Below, one piece after another: positions 34,488 to 44,386 of a stretch of 64,000 bases of DNA. The notes under the pieces were generated by a model. The model was not told where the DNA came from. It did no database searches and saw only the letters and a program-made list of their open reading frames with translations. Within the stretch, counting starts at the first letter, position 1, and each line of letters begins with the position of its first letter. Origin of the DNA: Achromobacter sp. RTa (lineage in GTDB: Bacteria > Pseudomonadota > Gammaproteobacteria > Burkholderiales > Burkholderiaceae_B); NCBI RefSeq assembly GCF_000757485.1, contig NZ_JPYO01000042.1, positions 970,707 to 1,034,706 of the forward strand. The letters are read 5' to 3'. The translations under genes were made by a program, and so were the position numbers.

Positions 34488-35411
34488 ATGGACAACGTGC
34501 TGGAATTCAAGCGGACTCAATGTCTGCTGCAAGTGATCGAGACAGGCTCATTGCGCGCCGCTGCCGACGTCCTCCAGACCGACCCATCCGCGATAAGCCG
34601 AGCCGTCGCCCGGCTGGAAGCGGACACCGGGCTGACCTTGCTGGAACGCCGCGGCCGGGGAGTCGTGCCCACGGATGCCGGGCGGCTGGTGGCCCTGTTC
34701 GCCCGGCGTCAACAGAACCTGAACGAATCCTTCTACGCCGAGGTCAACGACCTGAAGAGCGCCGCGCGGGGCCACGTCGAACTGGCGCTGGGCGAGGGCT
34801 TCGTGGACATGCTGCTGGAACCCGTCCTACTTTCGTTCGTGCGCAAGCATCCCGACATCACCTACAGCATCCATGTGGCCGGCACCAATGAAACCGTGCG
34901 TTACATCGTCGAAGAACGCGCGCAAATCGCGCTGATCTTCCAGCCGCCGAACGATGTGCGGCTGCGTTCGCACTATTCGCGCGCCGCGCCGATGCGCGTA
35001 CATGTCCACAAGGACCATCCGCTGGCGCGCACCCGCCGGGCCTTGCGGCTATCGGACCTCGCTCCTCACGGCTGGGCCGCGATGGATGAATCGTTCGGCG
35101 TGCGCCAGCACATCCAGGCGGCGGAGCTGGACGAGAACGTCAGGCTGCGGCCCGCGCTGCTGACCAATTCCTTCAAGATCCTGTGGGAATTCGCGAGCCA
35201 GGGACTGGGCTATGTCGTGAATCCGCTGTCGATGCCGCTGAAGGGCCCGCAATTCCGTCAGATGGTTTCACTGCCCCTGGCGAATCCCATCCTGAACAAC
35301 AGCCGCACCCATGTCATCAGCCTGGCGGGGCGCCATCTGCCGCCCGCTACCGCCAGCATGCTGCTTCATATCCTGAAGACGTTTCCCACTCTGGAATCCC
35401 TCGGTGCCTGA
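34488..35411 (+). CDS. LysR family transcriptional regulator
   Basis: LysR-type regulator of 307 residues. The helix-turn-helix is at about residues 18-65 (SLRAAADVLQTDPSAISRAV, RRGRGVVPTDAG). The effector domain is unusually close to that of the regulator at 11799, with shared blocks FQPPND, FGVRQHIQAAE and SLPLANPIL, so the two probably bind related ligands. It is divergent from the amidohydrolase and is probably its activator. A Bug receptor gene follows 162 bases downstream. Confidence 0.9.
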   Translation: MDNVLEFKRTQCLLQVIETGSLRAAADVLQTDPSAISRAVARLEADTGLTLLERRGRGVVPTDAGRLVALFARRQQNLNESFYAEVNDLKSAARGHVELALGEGFVDMLLEPVLLSFVRKHPDITYSIHVAGTNETVRYIVEERAQIALIFQPPNDVRLRSHYSRAAPMRVHVHKDHPLARTRRALRLSDLAPHGWAAMDESFGVRQHIQAAELDENVRLRPALLTNSFKILWEFASQGLGYVVNPLSMPLKGPQFRQMVSLPLANPILNNSRTHVISLAGRHLPPATASMLLHILKTFPTLESLGA

Positions 35412-35573
35412 GCCGCGCGCTCCGGCGCCGGCCCCGCCCATCGTTGCAGATTTCACATTGATCCGATCCCCAGTCCGTCATTGATGCCGGTAAACGCCAC
35501 TGCCTAGACTGCTCGGCACAGTCCGGCGCGACGGCCGGCTGCCTTCAAACAGACATGACAAGGGAGATGCAGC

Positions 35574-36563
35574 ATGCGTTGGAATCTACCGGCCCGGGCG
35601 GCCACCCTTTTCCTCGCGGTATTCGCCGCAGTACCGTTGGCGCATGCCGTGGACTACCCGTCCAGGAAGCCGCTGAGCCTTATCGTCCCATACCCGGCCG
35701 GCGGCGCCAGCGATGCCTCGGCGCGGCAGTTCGGCGCGCACATCGCCAATGCGCTCAAGCAGCAAGTCGTGGTGGAGAACGTGGGCGGCGGGGCCGGCAT
35801 GCTGGGCGCGCGCCGGGTCCTGAGCAGCCCGCCCGACGGCTATACCTTCCTGCATGGATCGCCCAACGAGGTCATTCTCAGCCCGTTCCTGAACGCGGCG
35901 GCTCATTACAAGCCCGAGGATTTCCGCCTGACCCAGCCCATCAGCGAAGCGACCATCGTGCTGTTGGCGCGTGCCGACCTGCCGGTGTCGGACGTCGATG
36001 AATTCATCGCCTACGCCAAGCGGCCTGGCGCCCGCCCGCTTACCTTCGCCAGCGTCGGCGTGGGCTCCCTGTATCACATCATGACCGAGTACCTGGGGCG
36101 GCGCGTGGGCGCGGAGTTCCTGCACGTTCCCTATCGCGGCGGCGCACCGGCGCTGCAGGATCTGATCGGGCGCCAGGTCGACTTCGCCGTCCTGCCGTAT
36201 CAACAGGCAATGGAAGGAATGGCGGCACAGCAACAGTTGAAGATCCTGACCAGCTTCTCCGACAAGCTGCCCGCCCCGCTTTCCCGGATACCGCTGATTT
36301 CCCAAAGCAAGACGATTCCCGGCTTTGTCTATACGATCGCCGGCGGCTACTACGTGCGCCAAGACACTCCGACAGCGGAGGTGGCTGCTTTGCATCGCGC
36401 GGTAGGCTACGCCCTGGAACAGCCCGACCTGCGCCAACGGATGGAGGCCGAGGGCCGCCTGCTGCTGCAACCCATGAGCCAGCAGGATGCCGACGCCTAC
36501 GCGGCGGCCCAGATCGCCAAGTACCGGGAAATGATCCAGGAACTGGGACTCAAGCCGATGTAG
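35574..36563 (+). CDS. Bug-family periplasmic receptor (TctC-like)
   Basis: Periplasmic carboxylate receptor of 329 residues with a signal peptide (cut near LAHAVDYP). Family blocks: PLSLIVPYPAGGASDASARQ, SPPDGYTFLHGS and EFLHVPYRGGAPALQDLIG. An AAGGGAGATG ribosome site precedes the ATG. It probably serves the amidohydrolase upstream. Its 3' end overlaps the convergent Lrp gene by 14 bases. Confidence 0.9.
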   Translation: MRWNLPARAATLFLAVFAAVPLAHAVDYPSRKPLSLIVPYPAGGASDASARQFGAHIANALKQQVVVENVGGGAGMLGARRVLSSPPDGYTFLHGSPNEVILSPFLNAAAHYKPEDFRLTQPISEATIVLLARADLPVSDVDEFIAYAKRPGARPLTFASVGVGSLYHIMTEYLGRRVGAEFLHVPYRGGAPALQDLIGRQVDFAVLPYQQAMEGMAAQQQLKILTSFSDKLPAPLSRIPLISQSKTIPGFVYTIAGGYYVRQDTPTAEVAALHRAVGYALEQPDLRQRMEAEGRLLLQPMSQQDADAYAAAQIAKYREMIQELGLKPM

Positions 36564-37020
36564 CCACCGGCACCCCCAACCCGTGCTTCGCCCGGTTCAT
36601 CACGATCAACGTGGAAAAGCGCTTGACGTTGGGATTGCCCCAGAAATTGCGCTGGGCGAACGCCTCGTATTCCTCCATATCCCGCATGGTCAGGGTCAGC
36701 ACGAAATCGACCTCGCCGGTGACCGACAGGCACTGCATGACTTCGGGCGCCGCTTGCATCGCGCGCTTGAAGCTGTCCAGCTTGTCGGCGCGCTCGCTTT
36801 CCAGAGTCACCAGCACGACCATCATGATGCCCCGGCCCACCGCGGCGGGGTCGACCACGGATACGTCGCCCAGCACCACCTTGGACTCGCGCAGCCGCTT
36901 CATGCGGCGCAGGCAGGACACCGGCGACAGGTTCACGCGCTGCGCGACTTCCTGGCTGGTGCGCTGGTTGTCTTCCTGCATGCTTTGCAGGATCTGGAGG
37001 TCGAAATCGTCTAGTTCCAT
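36550..37020 (-). CDS. Lrp/AsnC family transcriptional regulator
   Basis: Lrp-type regulator of 156 residues with an N-terminal helix-turn-helix (TSQEVAQRVNLSPVSCLRRM) and a C-terminal RAM ligand-binding domain (VTGEVDFVLTLTMRDMEEYEAF). It should form dimers or octamers that sense an amino acid. It is divergent from LysE and RhtA-type exporters, and Lrp-type proteins often control such exporters. Its end overlaps the convergent Bug gene by 14 bases. Confidence 0.92.
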   Translation of the reverse strand: MELDDFDLQILQSMQEDNQRTSQEVAQRVNLSPVSCLRRMKRLRESKVVLGDVSVVDPAAVGRGIMMVVLVTLESERADKLDSFKRAMQAAPEVMQCLSVTGEVDFVLTLTMRDMEEYEAFAQRNFWGNPNVKRFSTLIVMNRAKHGLGVPVATSA

Positions 37021-37127
37021 ATGGGTCTCGGAACGGCAGGAAACTGGCCGGAAGAGGGCCGCCGGTAGATTCTAAGCCCGGCCATGCCGGAATCCGGCCC
37101 CATTTTGACGGGAAACTTCATTCCGCC

Positions 37128-37142
37128 CCTGCGGGATGCAGG
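37128..37142. promoter_or_regulatory. Dyad between lrp and lysE genes
   Basis: CCTGC and GCAGG, an exact 5-bp dyad around GGGAT, lie in the 193-base divergent gap. It could be an Lrp-type site, but Lrp motifs are weakly conserved and the dyad is short. Confidence 0.25.
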
Positions 37143-37213
37143 AATAAATCGGCCGGCTTGCTTACACTAGGAACCCTCTGTCCGCGCCGCGGGCGGGCCG
37201 CCTCCCCCGTATC

Positions 37214-37858
37214 ATGCCGTCACTCCAGCTTTTCCTGCTATTTCTCGCCGCCGACGCGGCGCTCAAGCTCACGCCCGGCCCCGACATGGCGCTGACCCTT
37301 TCCCGGGGCATGACGCAGGGCTTCCGGCCGGCCTTCCACAGCGTGCTGGGCAACGTGGCCGCCGGATTCATCCAGGTGCCGGCGGTTGTGCTGGGGCTGG
37401 CCTCGGTGCTGCAGGCCTTCCCCTCCCTGTTCATGGGCATCAAGGCCGCGGGAGGCCTGTACCTGGGCTATCTGGGCATCAAGGCCATCATCCGCTGCGC
37501 GCATTCGGCCGACGTGTCGCTGGCCGCGCGTCCAGGCGACGCGCGCGACGCGTTCTGGCAGGGATTCACGACGAATCTGCTGAACCCCAAAGTCCTGCTA
37601 TTCATGATCGCGTTCCTGCCGCAGTTCACCACCCCCGCCAACGGGCCGGTCTGGATCCAGATGCTGGTGCTGGGCATCACGATGAAAGTACTGAGCCTGC
37701 CCTACGGCAGCTGCTTCGCCTACGGCGCTTCGCGCATCCGCGGGTGGGTGGGCCGCAATCCGTGGTTCCTGCGCATGCAGCAAGGCCTGCTGGGCGCCGT
37801 CATGCTCGGCCTGGCGCTGTATGTGCTCTACTCCACCGCCGAGCATCTGGCGACCTGA
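37214..37858 (+). CDS. LysE family amino acid exporter
   Basis: Six-helix exporter of 214 residues. The family motif TPGPDMALTLSRGMTQG is near residue 20 and GFTTNLLNPKVLLFMIAFLPQF is present. It should export an amino acid or derivative. It is divergent from the Lrp regulator and is followed by an RhtA-type exporter. Confidence 0.88.
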   Translation: MPSLQLFLLFLAADAALKLTPGPDMALTLSRGMTQGFRPAFHSVLGNVAAGFIQVPAVVLGLASVLQAFPSLFMGIKAAGGLYLGYLGIKAIIRCAHSADVSLAARPGDARDAFWQGFTTNLLNPKVLLFMIAFLPQFTTPANGPVWIQMLVLGITMKVLSLPYGSCFAYGASRIRGWVGRNPWFLRMQQGLLGAVMLGLALYVLYSTAEHLAT

Positions 37859-37901
37859 GCCGGCCGCCGTTCCATACGTATCCCGCTTTTCCACCATCGC
37901 C

Positions 37902-38807
37902 ATGACCGCCGCAATCCTGAACACCGGACGCAACGCGTCTTCCTCCACCCTGCTCCCCGTCCTGTCGCTGATCGGTGCGATGGCCTCGCTGTGCGTGGGC
38001 ACCTCGTTCGCGAAGTCGCTGTTCCCCATGGTGGGCGCCCAGGGCACGACCGCCTACCGCATCGCCATCGGCGCGCTGATCCTGGTGGCGATCTGGCGCC
38101 CGTGGCGTTTTCCGCTCACGCGCCGGGCCGCGGCCAAGATCGCGCTGTACGGGGTAACGCTGGCCTGCATGAACCTGCTTTTCTACATGGCGCTGCGCAC
38201 GCTGCCGCTGGGCGTGGCCATCGCCATCGAATTCATCGGCCCGCTGACCCTGGCGGTCGCGCTGTCGCGGCGCGCCATCGACTTCGTCTGGATCGGCTGC
38301 GCCGTCGCCGGCCTGGTGCTGCTGATTCCGACGGGGCAATCGGTGCACGACCTGGATCCGGTCGGCATCGCCTTTGCGCTAGGCGCGGCGGTGTGTTGGG
38401 CGCTCTACATCATCTTCGGCAAGATGGCCGGCAATGTGCATGGCGGACAGGCCACCTCGCTGGGGCTGACCGCTGCGACGCTGGTGGCGCTGCCCATCGG
38501 CGCGGCGCACGCGGGCACGGCGCTGCTGGACCCGACCCTGATCCTGGCCGGCATCGCGGTGGGCGTGTTGTCCAGCGCCTTGCCCTACTCGCTGGAAATG
38601 GTGGCGCTGCGGCGCCTGCCGCAGAAGACCTTCGGCGTGCTGCTCAGCATGGAGCCCGCCATGGGCGCGCTGGCCGGCGTGATCGTGTTGAACGAGCACC
38701 TGGACAAGACGCAATGGCTGGCCATCTGCGGGATCGTCGTCGCGTCGGCCGGCTGCGCGGCCACTGCCCGGCGGCAGAACACCGCCCCCACGCCCGCGCC
38801 TGACTGA
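37902..38807 (+). CDS. EamA family exporter, RhtA-like
   Basis: Membrane protein of 301 residues with ten helices in two EamA repeats. The blocks AYRIAIGALILVAIWRPWRF, LRTLPLGVAIAIEFIGPLTL and LLSMEPAMGALAGVIVLNE are typical of RhtA, the threonine/homoserine exporter. The start MTAAILN at 37902 has a weak ribosome site; 37821 is in frame but overlaps the LysE gene. Two exporters beside an Lrp gene suggest control of amino acid overflow. Confidence 0.85.
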   Translation: MTAAILNTGRNASSSTLLPVLSLIGAMASLCVGTSFAKSLFPMVGAQGTTAYRIAIGALILVAIWRPWRFPLTRRAAAKIALYGVTLACMNLLFYMALRTLPLGVAIAIEFIGPLTLAVALSRRAIDFVWIGCAVAGLVLLIPTGQSVHDLDPVGIAFALGAAVCWALYIIFGKMAGNVHGGQATSLGLTAATLVALPIGAAHAGTALLDPTLILAGIAVGVLSSALPYSLEMVALRRLPQKTFGVLLSMEPAMGALAGVIVLNEHLDKTQWLAICGIVVASAGCAATARRQNTAPTPAPD

Positions 38808-38844
38808 ACGCGGGCGTAGCCCCCTTGCTCAGGCCTGGCGGGCC

Positions 38845-39420
38845 TCAGCCGAATCCCACCTCACGCTGCGGCGGCGCCAGGGGGTCGAAGTCTTCCCAGT
38901 GGTTGTTGCGCCAACGGCCGTTGGCGTGCTCGACGTCCGCGCCGCCGTTGTCCCGCAGGATGCGGCACGCCAGCATTTCCCTTTGCGGGCGCGTGCGCAC
39001 GGCAACCATGACGCCGGCCTGCCGGATCTCGGCATGCGAATCGGGATTGAAGTGGCCATGCAGCGTGCTGCCGTGGCCGGTCACCCAAAGGGCCCCGAAG
39101 AGCGAGCCCAGGTAGGCGCCCACCCCCGCCGCCGCCAGGATCAGCGGCGTGGAATCGCTCACTTCCGACATCACGAAACCGCCGAATACGGCAAATCCCG
39201 CCCCCATGCCGCCAGCGCCCAGAAAGGCGCCCATGTCGGCGCGGCCCGAGTCCGGGTCGGAACGGCGGTCGCCGCCCCATGGATAGCGGCCATGCTCGCC
39301 GGCCGGATTCACATAGAAGATATTGACGTCCCAGTCGGGAAAACCGCTGGAGATCAGGCGCTGGGCCGCGGCCTGGGCCGCTTCGAAGCCCTCGAATCGG
39401 GCTGCTACGATCAGAGACAT
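38845..39420 (-). CDS. Glycine-rich hypothetical protein
   Basis: A 191-residue protein of unknown function. After an N-terminal alpha/beta part (LIVAARFEGFEAAQAAAQRL) there is a glycine zipper region (MGAFLGAGGMGAGFAVFGG, GVGAYLGSLFGALW) that may insert into membrane, then a short acidic end. The ATG at 39420 follows AGGAG; a start at 39489 is possible. I do not recognise a family. The C-terminal part resembles a second copy of the N-terminal alpha/beta fold (MVAVRTRPQREMLACRILRD). Confidence 0.65.
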   Translation of the reverse strand: MSLIVAARFEGFEAAQAAAQRLISSGFPDWDVNIFYVNPAGEHGRYPWGGDRRSDPDSGRADMGAFLGAGGMGAGFAVFGGFVMSEVSDSTPLILAAAGVGAYLGSLFGALWVTGHGSTLHGHFNPDSHAEIRQAGVMVAVRTRPQREMLACRILRDNGGADVEHANGRWRNNHWEDFDPLAPPQREVGFG

Positions 39421-39561
39421 GACATGCTCCTCGCCCAGGGCGCGCGCTGAACAACACTCGCGCAGGCCCTGGCCAGACAGAGTCGACATGGCTTTATCGT
39501 ACGCCCGCGCCGTCGGCGAGAATGCGTCGGTTACACCTTGCGGCGGCTGTTACGCACGCAA

Positions 39562-40542
39562 TCACTCCGCGGAAATCCGCTTGCTGCGGATCACCGCTCC
39601 CCAACGTTCGTACTCCTCGCGCGCGTAGCCCGCGAATGCCTGCGGCGAACTGCCGGTGGGTTCCATTCCCTGCAGGCTCAGCTGCTTCGCCACGTCCGGC
39701 GAACGCAGCGCCTGGACAATGGCGTGGCTCAGCTTCTCGACCACTTCGGCAGGCGTGCCCGCCGGCGCGACCACGCCCTGCCACGCAGCGGCCTCGAACG
39801 CCGGGCCACCCGCCTCGGCGAAGGTGGGCACATCCGGAAGTTGCTGCGATCGCTGCGCGGCAGGCACGGCGATCGCGCGCAGCTTGCCCGCCTGGATCAG
39901 CGGACGCGCCGCGGCCAGGTCCGCCATCATCATCGGCACCACGCCCGACGCGACGTCCTGCAAGGCGGGCGGCGTGCCCTTGTAGGGAATGGCCGTGGCC
40001 CGGCCATGGATGGTATCCAGGAACAATTCCATCGCAAGATGATGCGGGCTGCCCACGCCGAGAGAGGCATAGCTGGCCGGCTGCTCGCGTTTCAGGTAGG
40101 CCTTCACGTCCGCCAGGCTATGCATGGAGGAACCGGGCGCCACGACCAGCACGATGGGCAGCGCCACCAGCGTGGAAACCGGGGTCAGGTCCTTTTGCGG
40201 ATCGTAGGGCAGTTTGCCGTACAGCCAGGGATTCAGCGCCAGCGTGCTCATCCCCGCCGTCAGCACCGTGTAGCCGTCCGGCGCTGCCCGGGCGGTTTCC
40301 TGGGCGGCGACGATCGTGGCAGCGCCAGGGCGGTTCTCGACCACCACCGACTGCCCCAGGGCGTCGCCCACGTGCTTGGCGACGATGCGGGTCGCGATGT
40401 CGCTGCCTCCGCCCGCGCTGAACGGAACCAGCCACCGGATCGGACGGTCGGGGTATCCGGCTGCCCGGGCCTGGCCCGGAACAGCCGAAACGCCTGCCAG
40501 CGCCGCCGCCAGCAGGACGCATTGCATGATGCCTTTGAACAT
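39562..40542 (-). CDS. Bug-family periplasmic receptor (TctC-like)
   Basis: Periplasmic receptor of 326 residues with a signal peptide (cut near ARAAGYPD). Blocks: PIRWLVPFSAGGGSDIATR, APDGYTVLTAG and ATAIPYKGTPPALQDVASG. An AAGGAGACG site precedes the ATG. It follows the hyi-like gene by 108 bases, with an AT-rich stretch in the gap, so it may be transcribed separately. It is the third Bug gene of the window and differs from the others. Confidence 0.9.
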   Translation of the reverse strand: MFKGIMQCVLLAAALAGVSAVPGQARAAGYPDRPIRWLVPFSAGGGSDIATRIVAKHVGDALGQSVVVENRPGAATIVAAQETARAAPDGYTVLTAGMSTLALNPWLYGKLPYDPQKDLTPVSTLVALPIVLVVAPGSSMHSLADVKAYLKREQPASYASLGVGSPHHLAMELFLDTIHGRATAIPYKGTPPALQDVASGVVPMMMADLAAARPLIQAGKLRAIAVPAAQRSQQLPDVPTFAEAGGPAFEAAAWQGVVAPAGTPAEVVEKLSHAIVQALRSPDVAKQLSLQGMEPTGSSPQAFAGYAREEYERWGAVIRSKRISAE

Positions 40543-40650
40543 GTCGCGTCTCCTTGCGTTCCTATTTACTTAACATATTAATTATTTTTGGGCCGCGTGG
40601 AGAACACGGGAAAACCAGGGGAAAGCGAAACCGTGGCATCGGCGCCGCGC

Positions 40651-41436
40651 TCAGGCGCGGGCCGCCGCGAGCCAGCGCAAGCCGGCCGAGGTGCTGCCCG
40701 CCGGGCGGTACTCGCAGCCGATCCAGCCGTCATACAGCAATTCGCGCAGCACGCCGAACACCCAGCCGTACTCGAGTTCGCCGCGGTCCGGCTCCTGGCG
40801 CTGCGGAACCCCGGCGATCTGCAGGTGGCCGACCCGTCCGGTAGGCAGGTACTGGCGCAGCTTCGTGGTGACGTCGCCTTCGACGATCTGGCAGTGGTAG
40901 AGATCCATCTGCACTTTCAGATTGGGCGCGTTGACCGCCTGCACGACAGCGTGCGCCTCGTCCTGGCGGTTCAGGAAATAGCCGGGGATGTCGCGCGTAT
41001 TGATGGGTTCGATCAGCAAGGTGACCCCTGCGGAGCGCGCCTGGCGCGCGGCCCAGTCCAGGTTCTCGCGATAGCAGTCCAGCATGGCTTCGCGCGACGC
41101 GCCGTCCGGGACCAGGCCCGCCATCACGTGGACGTTCGGGCAAGCCAGCACCGTGGCGTAGGAAAGCGCCTGTTCGATTCCAGCCTGGAATTCATCCTGG
41201 CGGCCGGGCTGTGCGGCCAGGCCGCGGTCGCCGCGGGCGGCCACGCCCGGCGGCGCGTTGAAGAGCACCTGCACGACGCCCGCCGCGTCCATGCGTTCGC
41301 GCACGAAGGCGGCCGGAGCCTCGTAAGGAAACATGCATTCCACGCCCGCGAACCCGTCCGCCGCGGCGGCCGCGTAGCGGTCCAGGAACGCGTGTTCCGG
41401 GTACATCATCGAAAGGTTGGCGGCGAACTTCAGCAT
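40651..41436 (-). CDS. Hydroxypyruvate isomerase-like TIM-barrel protein
   Basis: A 261-residue protein of the Hyi/OtnI family of sugar-isomerase TIM barrels. Family blocks: [50 protein letters not shown] and [10 protein letters not shown]; the Glu, Asp, His and Glu in these form the usual metal site. It should interconvert hydroxypyruvate with tartronate semialdehyde or a 2-oxo-tetronate. The start at 41436 follows a GGAG site. It is last in the series after the HMG-CoA-lyase-like gene. Confidence 0.85.
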   Translation of the reverse strand: MLKFAANLSMMYPEHAFLDRYAAAAADGFAGVECMFPYEAPAAFVRERMDAAGVVQVLFNAPPGVAARGDRGLAAQPGRQDEFQAGIEQALSYATVLACPNVHVMAGLVPDGASREAMLDCYRENLDWAARQARSAGVTLLIEPINTRDIPGYFLNRQDEAHAVVQAVNAPNLKVQMDLYHCQIVEGDVTTKLRQYLPTGRVGHLQIAGVPQRQEPDRGELEYGWVFGVLRELLYDGWIGCEYRPAGSTSAGLRWLAAARA

Positions 41437-41500
41437 GGCGGGCTCCGGACCGGGCGGCATGCCAGGAAAATAGCACAACCGCCGGAGCCGCCGCCCGCCC

Positions 41501-42442
41501 TCAAGCGCCGAAGTCGGGCGCGGGATGCAAGGTCAGGCGCGGGCCGGCCTTGAGGATCTGGCTGGGGATGTCGTGGCCCACCAGCCCGGGCAGCGTGGCG
41601 GACACGCCCAGGATGCCCGGGAGATCCACGCCGGTGTCGTAGCCCATCAGTTCGAGCATATGCACCAGGTCTTCGGTGCACACATTACCGCTCGCGCCAG
41701 GCGCATAGGGGCAGCCGCCCAGTCCCCCCAGCGACGCGTCGAAACGGTCGATGCCCGCGGCGATCGCCGACAGCGTATTGGCCAGCGCCATGCCCCGCGT
41801 ATTGTGGAAATGCATGGTGGTCTCCAGGCCCGGGAACAGCCTGCGGACTTCGCTTCCGATCTTCTCCACCTGCGTCGGATAGGCCATGCCCGTGGTGTCG
41901 CACAAGGTCACGCCGTCCACGCCCAGCGCGGCGAAGCGCCCCACCAGCTCGAACACCTCGAACGCGTTGATATCGCCTTCCATGGGGCAGCCGAACACCG
42001 TGGACAAGGACACGTTCACGGCGACGCGGCTGCCGCGCACCGCGCTGACCACGTCGCTCAGCTGCTCGAAGGACTGTTCCCGCGTCATGCGCAGGTTGGC
42101 GCGGTTGTGCGTCTCGCTGACGGACATCACCAGGTTGACCTCGTCCACCTTGCACTCCAGCGCCCGCTGCGCGCCGCGCACGTTGGGCACCAGCACCGTG
42201 TAGACGACGTCCGGATTGCGCTCGATCTCGTGCATCACGATCTCGGCGTCGCGCAGCGCGGGGATCGCCTTGGGCGACGTGAACGACGTGGCCTCGATCT
42301 TGGCGAACCCGCTGCGGGACAGCTGATTGATGAAGTCGATCTTGTCCTGGGTCTCGATGAACTGCTTTTCGTTCTGGAAGCCGTCGCGCGGCGCGACTTC
42401 CTGGATGTACAGCCGCTTGCGGCCGGTATTCGGTTCGGTCAT
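41501..42442 (-). CDS. Hydroxymethylglutaryl-CoA lyase family protein
   Basis: DRE-TIM lyase of 313 residues. It has [18 protein letters not shown] at the start (Arg, Asp and Glu of the catalytic set), [20 protein letters not shown], the metal ligands MHFHNTRG and the Cys-containing loop [15 protein letters not shown]. It should split 3-hydroxy-3-methylglutaryl-CoA or a related hydroxyacyl-CoA to acetyl-CoA and a keto acid. An AAGGAAAGG site precedes the ATG. It lies 11 bases after a CaiB-type CoA-transferase, which would supply the CoA ester. Confidence 0.9.
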   Translation of the reverse strand: MTEPNTGRKRLYIQEVAPRDGFQNEKQFIETQDKIDFINQLSRSGFAKIEATSFTSPKAIPALRDAEIVMHEIERNPDVVYTVLVPNVRGAQRALECKVDEVNLVMSVSETHNRANLRMTREQSFEQLSDVVSAVRGSRVAVNVSLSTVFGCPMEGDINAFEVFELVGRFAALGVDGVTLCDTTGMAYPTQVEKIGSEVRRLFPGLETTMHFHNTRGMALANTLSAIAAGIDRFDASLGGLGGCPYAPGASGNVCTEDLVHMLELMGYDTGVDLPGILGVSATLPGLVGHDIPSQILKAGPRLTLHPAPDFGA

Positions 42443-42453
42443 GGTCCTTTCCT

Positions 42454-43644
42454 TCAGATGATGCCGCGCGCGCGCCAATCCTCGCGCTGCGCCTCGCCGA
42501 TGCCCATGCCGGCAAGCACCTCGTCGGTGTCCTGGCCCAGGGCGGGCGCGGCGCTGCGCACCTCGCCAGGCGTCTCCGACAGCTTGGGCACGATGCCGGG
42601 CAGCTTGACCGGCGTGCCATCGGGCAGCGCGCCGTCCAGGATCATGCCGCGCGCCTGGTAATGCGGGTCCTCCGCGATATCGGCCACGTCGTAGATCTTG
42701 CCCGCGGGGATCTGGCCGTCGTTCAGGCGGCCTAGCACCACGTTCAGCGGATGCTGGCCCGTCCATGCGGAAATGGCGTCGTCCAGCATGACCACGTGCT
42801 TCACGCGGCCCGCGTTGTTCGCCAGCTCCGGCGCCTCGGCGAGGTCGGGCCGGCCGATCACGCCCATCAGGCGCTTGAAAATGCTGTCGCCGTTGCCGGC
42901 GATGAGCACGTATTTGTTGTCCTGGCAGCGATAGGCATTGCTGGGCGCTATGCCGGGCAGGCTGCTGCCGGCCGGCTGTCGGATCTCGCCGAACACGGCG
43001 TACTCCGGCAACAGGCTCTCCATCATGTTGAACACGGATTCGTACAGCGCCACGTCGATCATCTGGCCGGCGCCGTTCTGGTCGCGGGCGCGCAGCGCCA
43101 GCAGGATGCCGATGACGCCATGCAGCGCCGACAGCGAATCGCCTATGGAAATGCCCACCCGCACCGGCGTGCGGCCGGGCTCGCCGCTCAGGTGGCGCAG
43201 GCCGCCCATGGCCTCGCCGATGGCGCCGAAGCCGGGCAGGTCGCGGTACGGGCCCGTCTGGCCGTAGCCCGACACGCGCAGCATCACCAGGCGCGGATTG
43301 ATGGCGCGCAGTTCTTCCCAGCCCAGGCCCCAGCCTTCCATGGTGCCGGGCTTGAAGTTCTCGACGACCACGTCGATGTCCTTGACCAGGGCGCGGATCA
43401 GGTCTTGCGCTTCCGGCTTGCGCAGGTCCAGGCTGACCGACTTCTTGTTGCGCGACTGGACCTGCCACCAGACGGAGGTGCCTTCGTGAAGCAGGCGCCA
43501 GTTGCGCAGCGGATCGCCCTTGCCGGGCGGCTCGATCTTGATGACCTCGGCGCCGAATTCGCCCAGCATCTTGGCGGCGAACGGGCCGGCAATCAGCTGG
43601 CCCAGCTCCAGCACTCGGATTCCGCTCAATGGTTTGGATGACAT
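42454..43644 (-). CDS. CaiB/BaiF family CoA-transferase
   Basis: Family III CoA-transferase of 396 residues. Typical blocks: GIRVLELGQLIAGPFAAKML, FGAEVIKIEPPGKGDPLRNW, NKKSVSLDLRKPE, VVENFKPGTMEGWGL and the catalytic Asp in VGISIGDSLSALHG. It moves CoA from a donor acyl-CoA to a carboxylic acid. It stands between the transporter genes and the HMG-CoA-lyase-like gene, so it most likely activates the acid made from the imported compound. Confidence 0.9.
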   Translation of the reverse strand: MSSKPLSGIRVLELGQLIAGPFAAKMLGEFGAEVIKIEPPGKGDPLRNWRLLHEGTSVWWQVQSRNKKSVSLDLRKPEAQDLIRALVKDIDVVVENFKPGTMEGWGLGWEELRAINPRLVMLRVSGYGQTGPYRDLPGFGAIGEAMGGLRHLSGEPGRTPVRVGISIGDSLSALHGVIGILLALRARDQNGAGQMIDVALYESVFNMMESLLPEYAVFGEIRQPAGSSLPGIAPSNAYRCQDNKYVLIAGNGDSIFKRLMGVIGRPDLAEAPELANNAGRVKHVVMLDDAISAWTGQHPLNVVLGRLNDGQIPAGKIYDVADIAEDPHYQARGMILDGALPDGTPVKLPGIVPKLSETPGEVRSAAPALGQDTDEVLAGMGIGEAQREDWRARGII

Positions 43645-43654
43645 GATTGCCTCG

Positions 43655-44377
43655 TCAGCTCTTGTGTTTTCCCAGATAGGCCTCGCGCACGCGCTCGCTG
43701 GCCAACAATTCCTGGCCCGTGCCCTCCATCACGATGGAGCCCACTTCCAGGACATACGCGCGGTCCGAGATGGCCAGCGCCTGATTGGCCATCTGCTCGA
43801 CCAGCAGGATCGTCATGCCGCGTTCCTTCAGCGACTTGATGATCTTGAAGATCTCGGCCACGATCAGCGGCGCCAGCCCCAGTGACGGTTCGTCCAGCAT
43901 CAGGATGCGCGGTTTGCTCATCAAGGCGCGGCAGATGGCCAGCATCTGCTGTTCGCCGCCCGACAAGGTGCCCGCGTACTGGTCCCGCCGTTCCTTCAGC
44001 CGCGGGAACATTGCGAAGCAGCTCTCGATCTCTGCGGTCAGCTCGGCGGGGGACTCCTTGCGCAGGAACGCGCCCAGCATCAGGTTGTCGTGGACCGTCT
44101 GGTCCGGGAACACCTGGCGCCCCTCCGGGACGTGGGCGATGCCCAGCCCCACGCGCTTGTGCGCGCTGATGCCGCCCAGGTCCTGTCCGGCGAACGCGAC
44201 CTCGCCCGTGGATTTCTCGATGCCCGACAAGGCGCGCATCATCGTGCTCTTGCCCGCGCCGTTGCCGCCGATGATGGTCACGATCTCATTCGTGTCCACA
44301 TGCAGCGACACCTGCTTCAGGGCGTTGACGGCGCCGTAGCTGACCGCCAGGTTCTTGATGTCCAGTAATCGGCTCAT
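43655..44377 (-). CDS. HAAT ABC transporter ATP-binding protein, LivF family
   Basis: LivF-type ATPase of 240 residues with Walker A GGNGAGKST, the VPEGRQVFPDQTVHDN block, signature LSGGEQQMLAICRAL and Walker B ILMLDEPSLGLAP. It pairs with the ATPase half of the fused permease gene directly upstream (9 bases). The CoA-transferase gene follows after 10 bases. Confidence 0.92.
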   Translation of the reverse strand: MSRLLDIKNLAVSYGAVNALKQVSLHVDTNEIVTIIGGNGAGKSTMMRALSGIEKSTGEVAFAGQDLGGISAHKRVGLGIAHVPEGRQVFPDQTVHDNLMLGAFLRKESPAELTAEIESCFAMFPRLKERRDQYAGTLSGGEQQMLAICRALMSKPRILMLDEPSLGLAPLIVAEIFKIIKSLKERGMTILLVEQMANQALAISDRAYVLEVGSIVMEGTGQELLASERVREAYLGKHKS

Positions 44378-44386
44378 TTCCGTCTC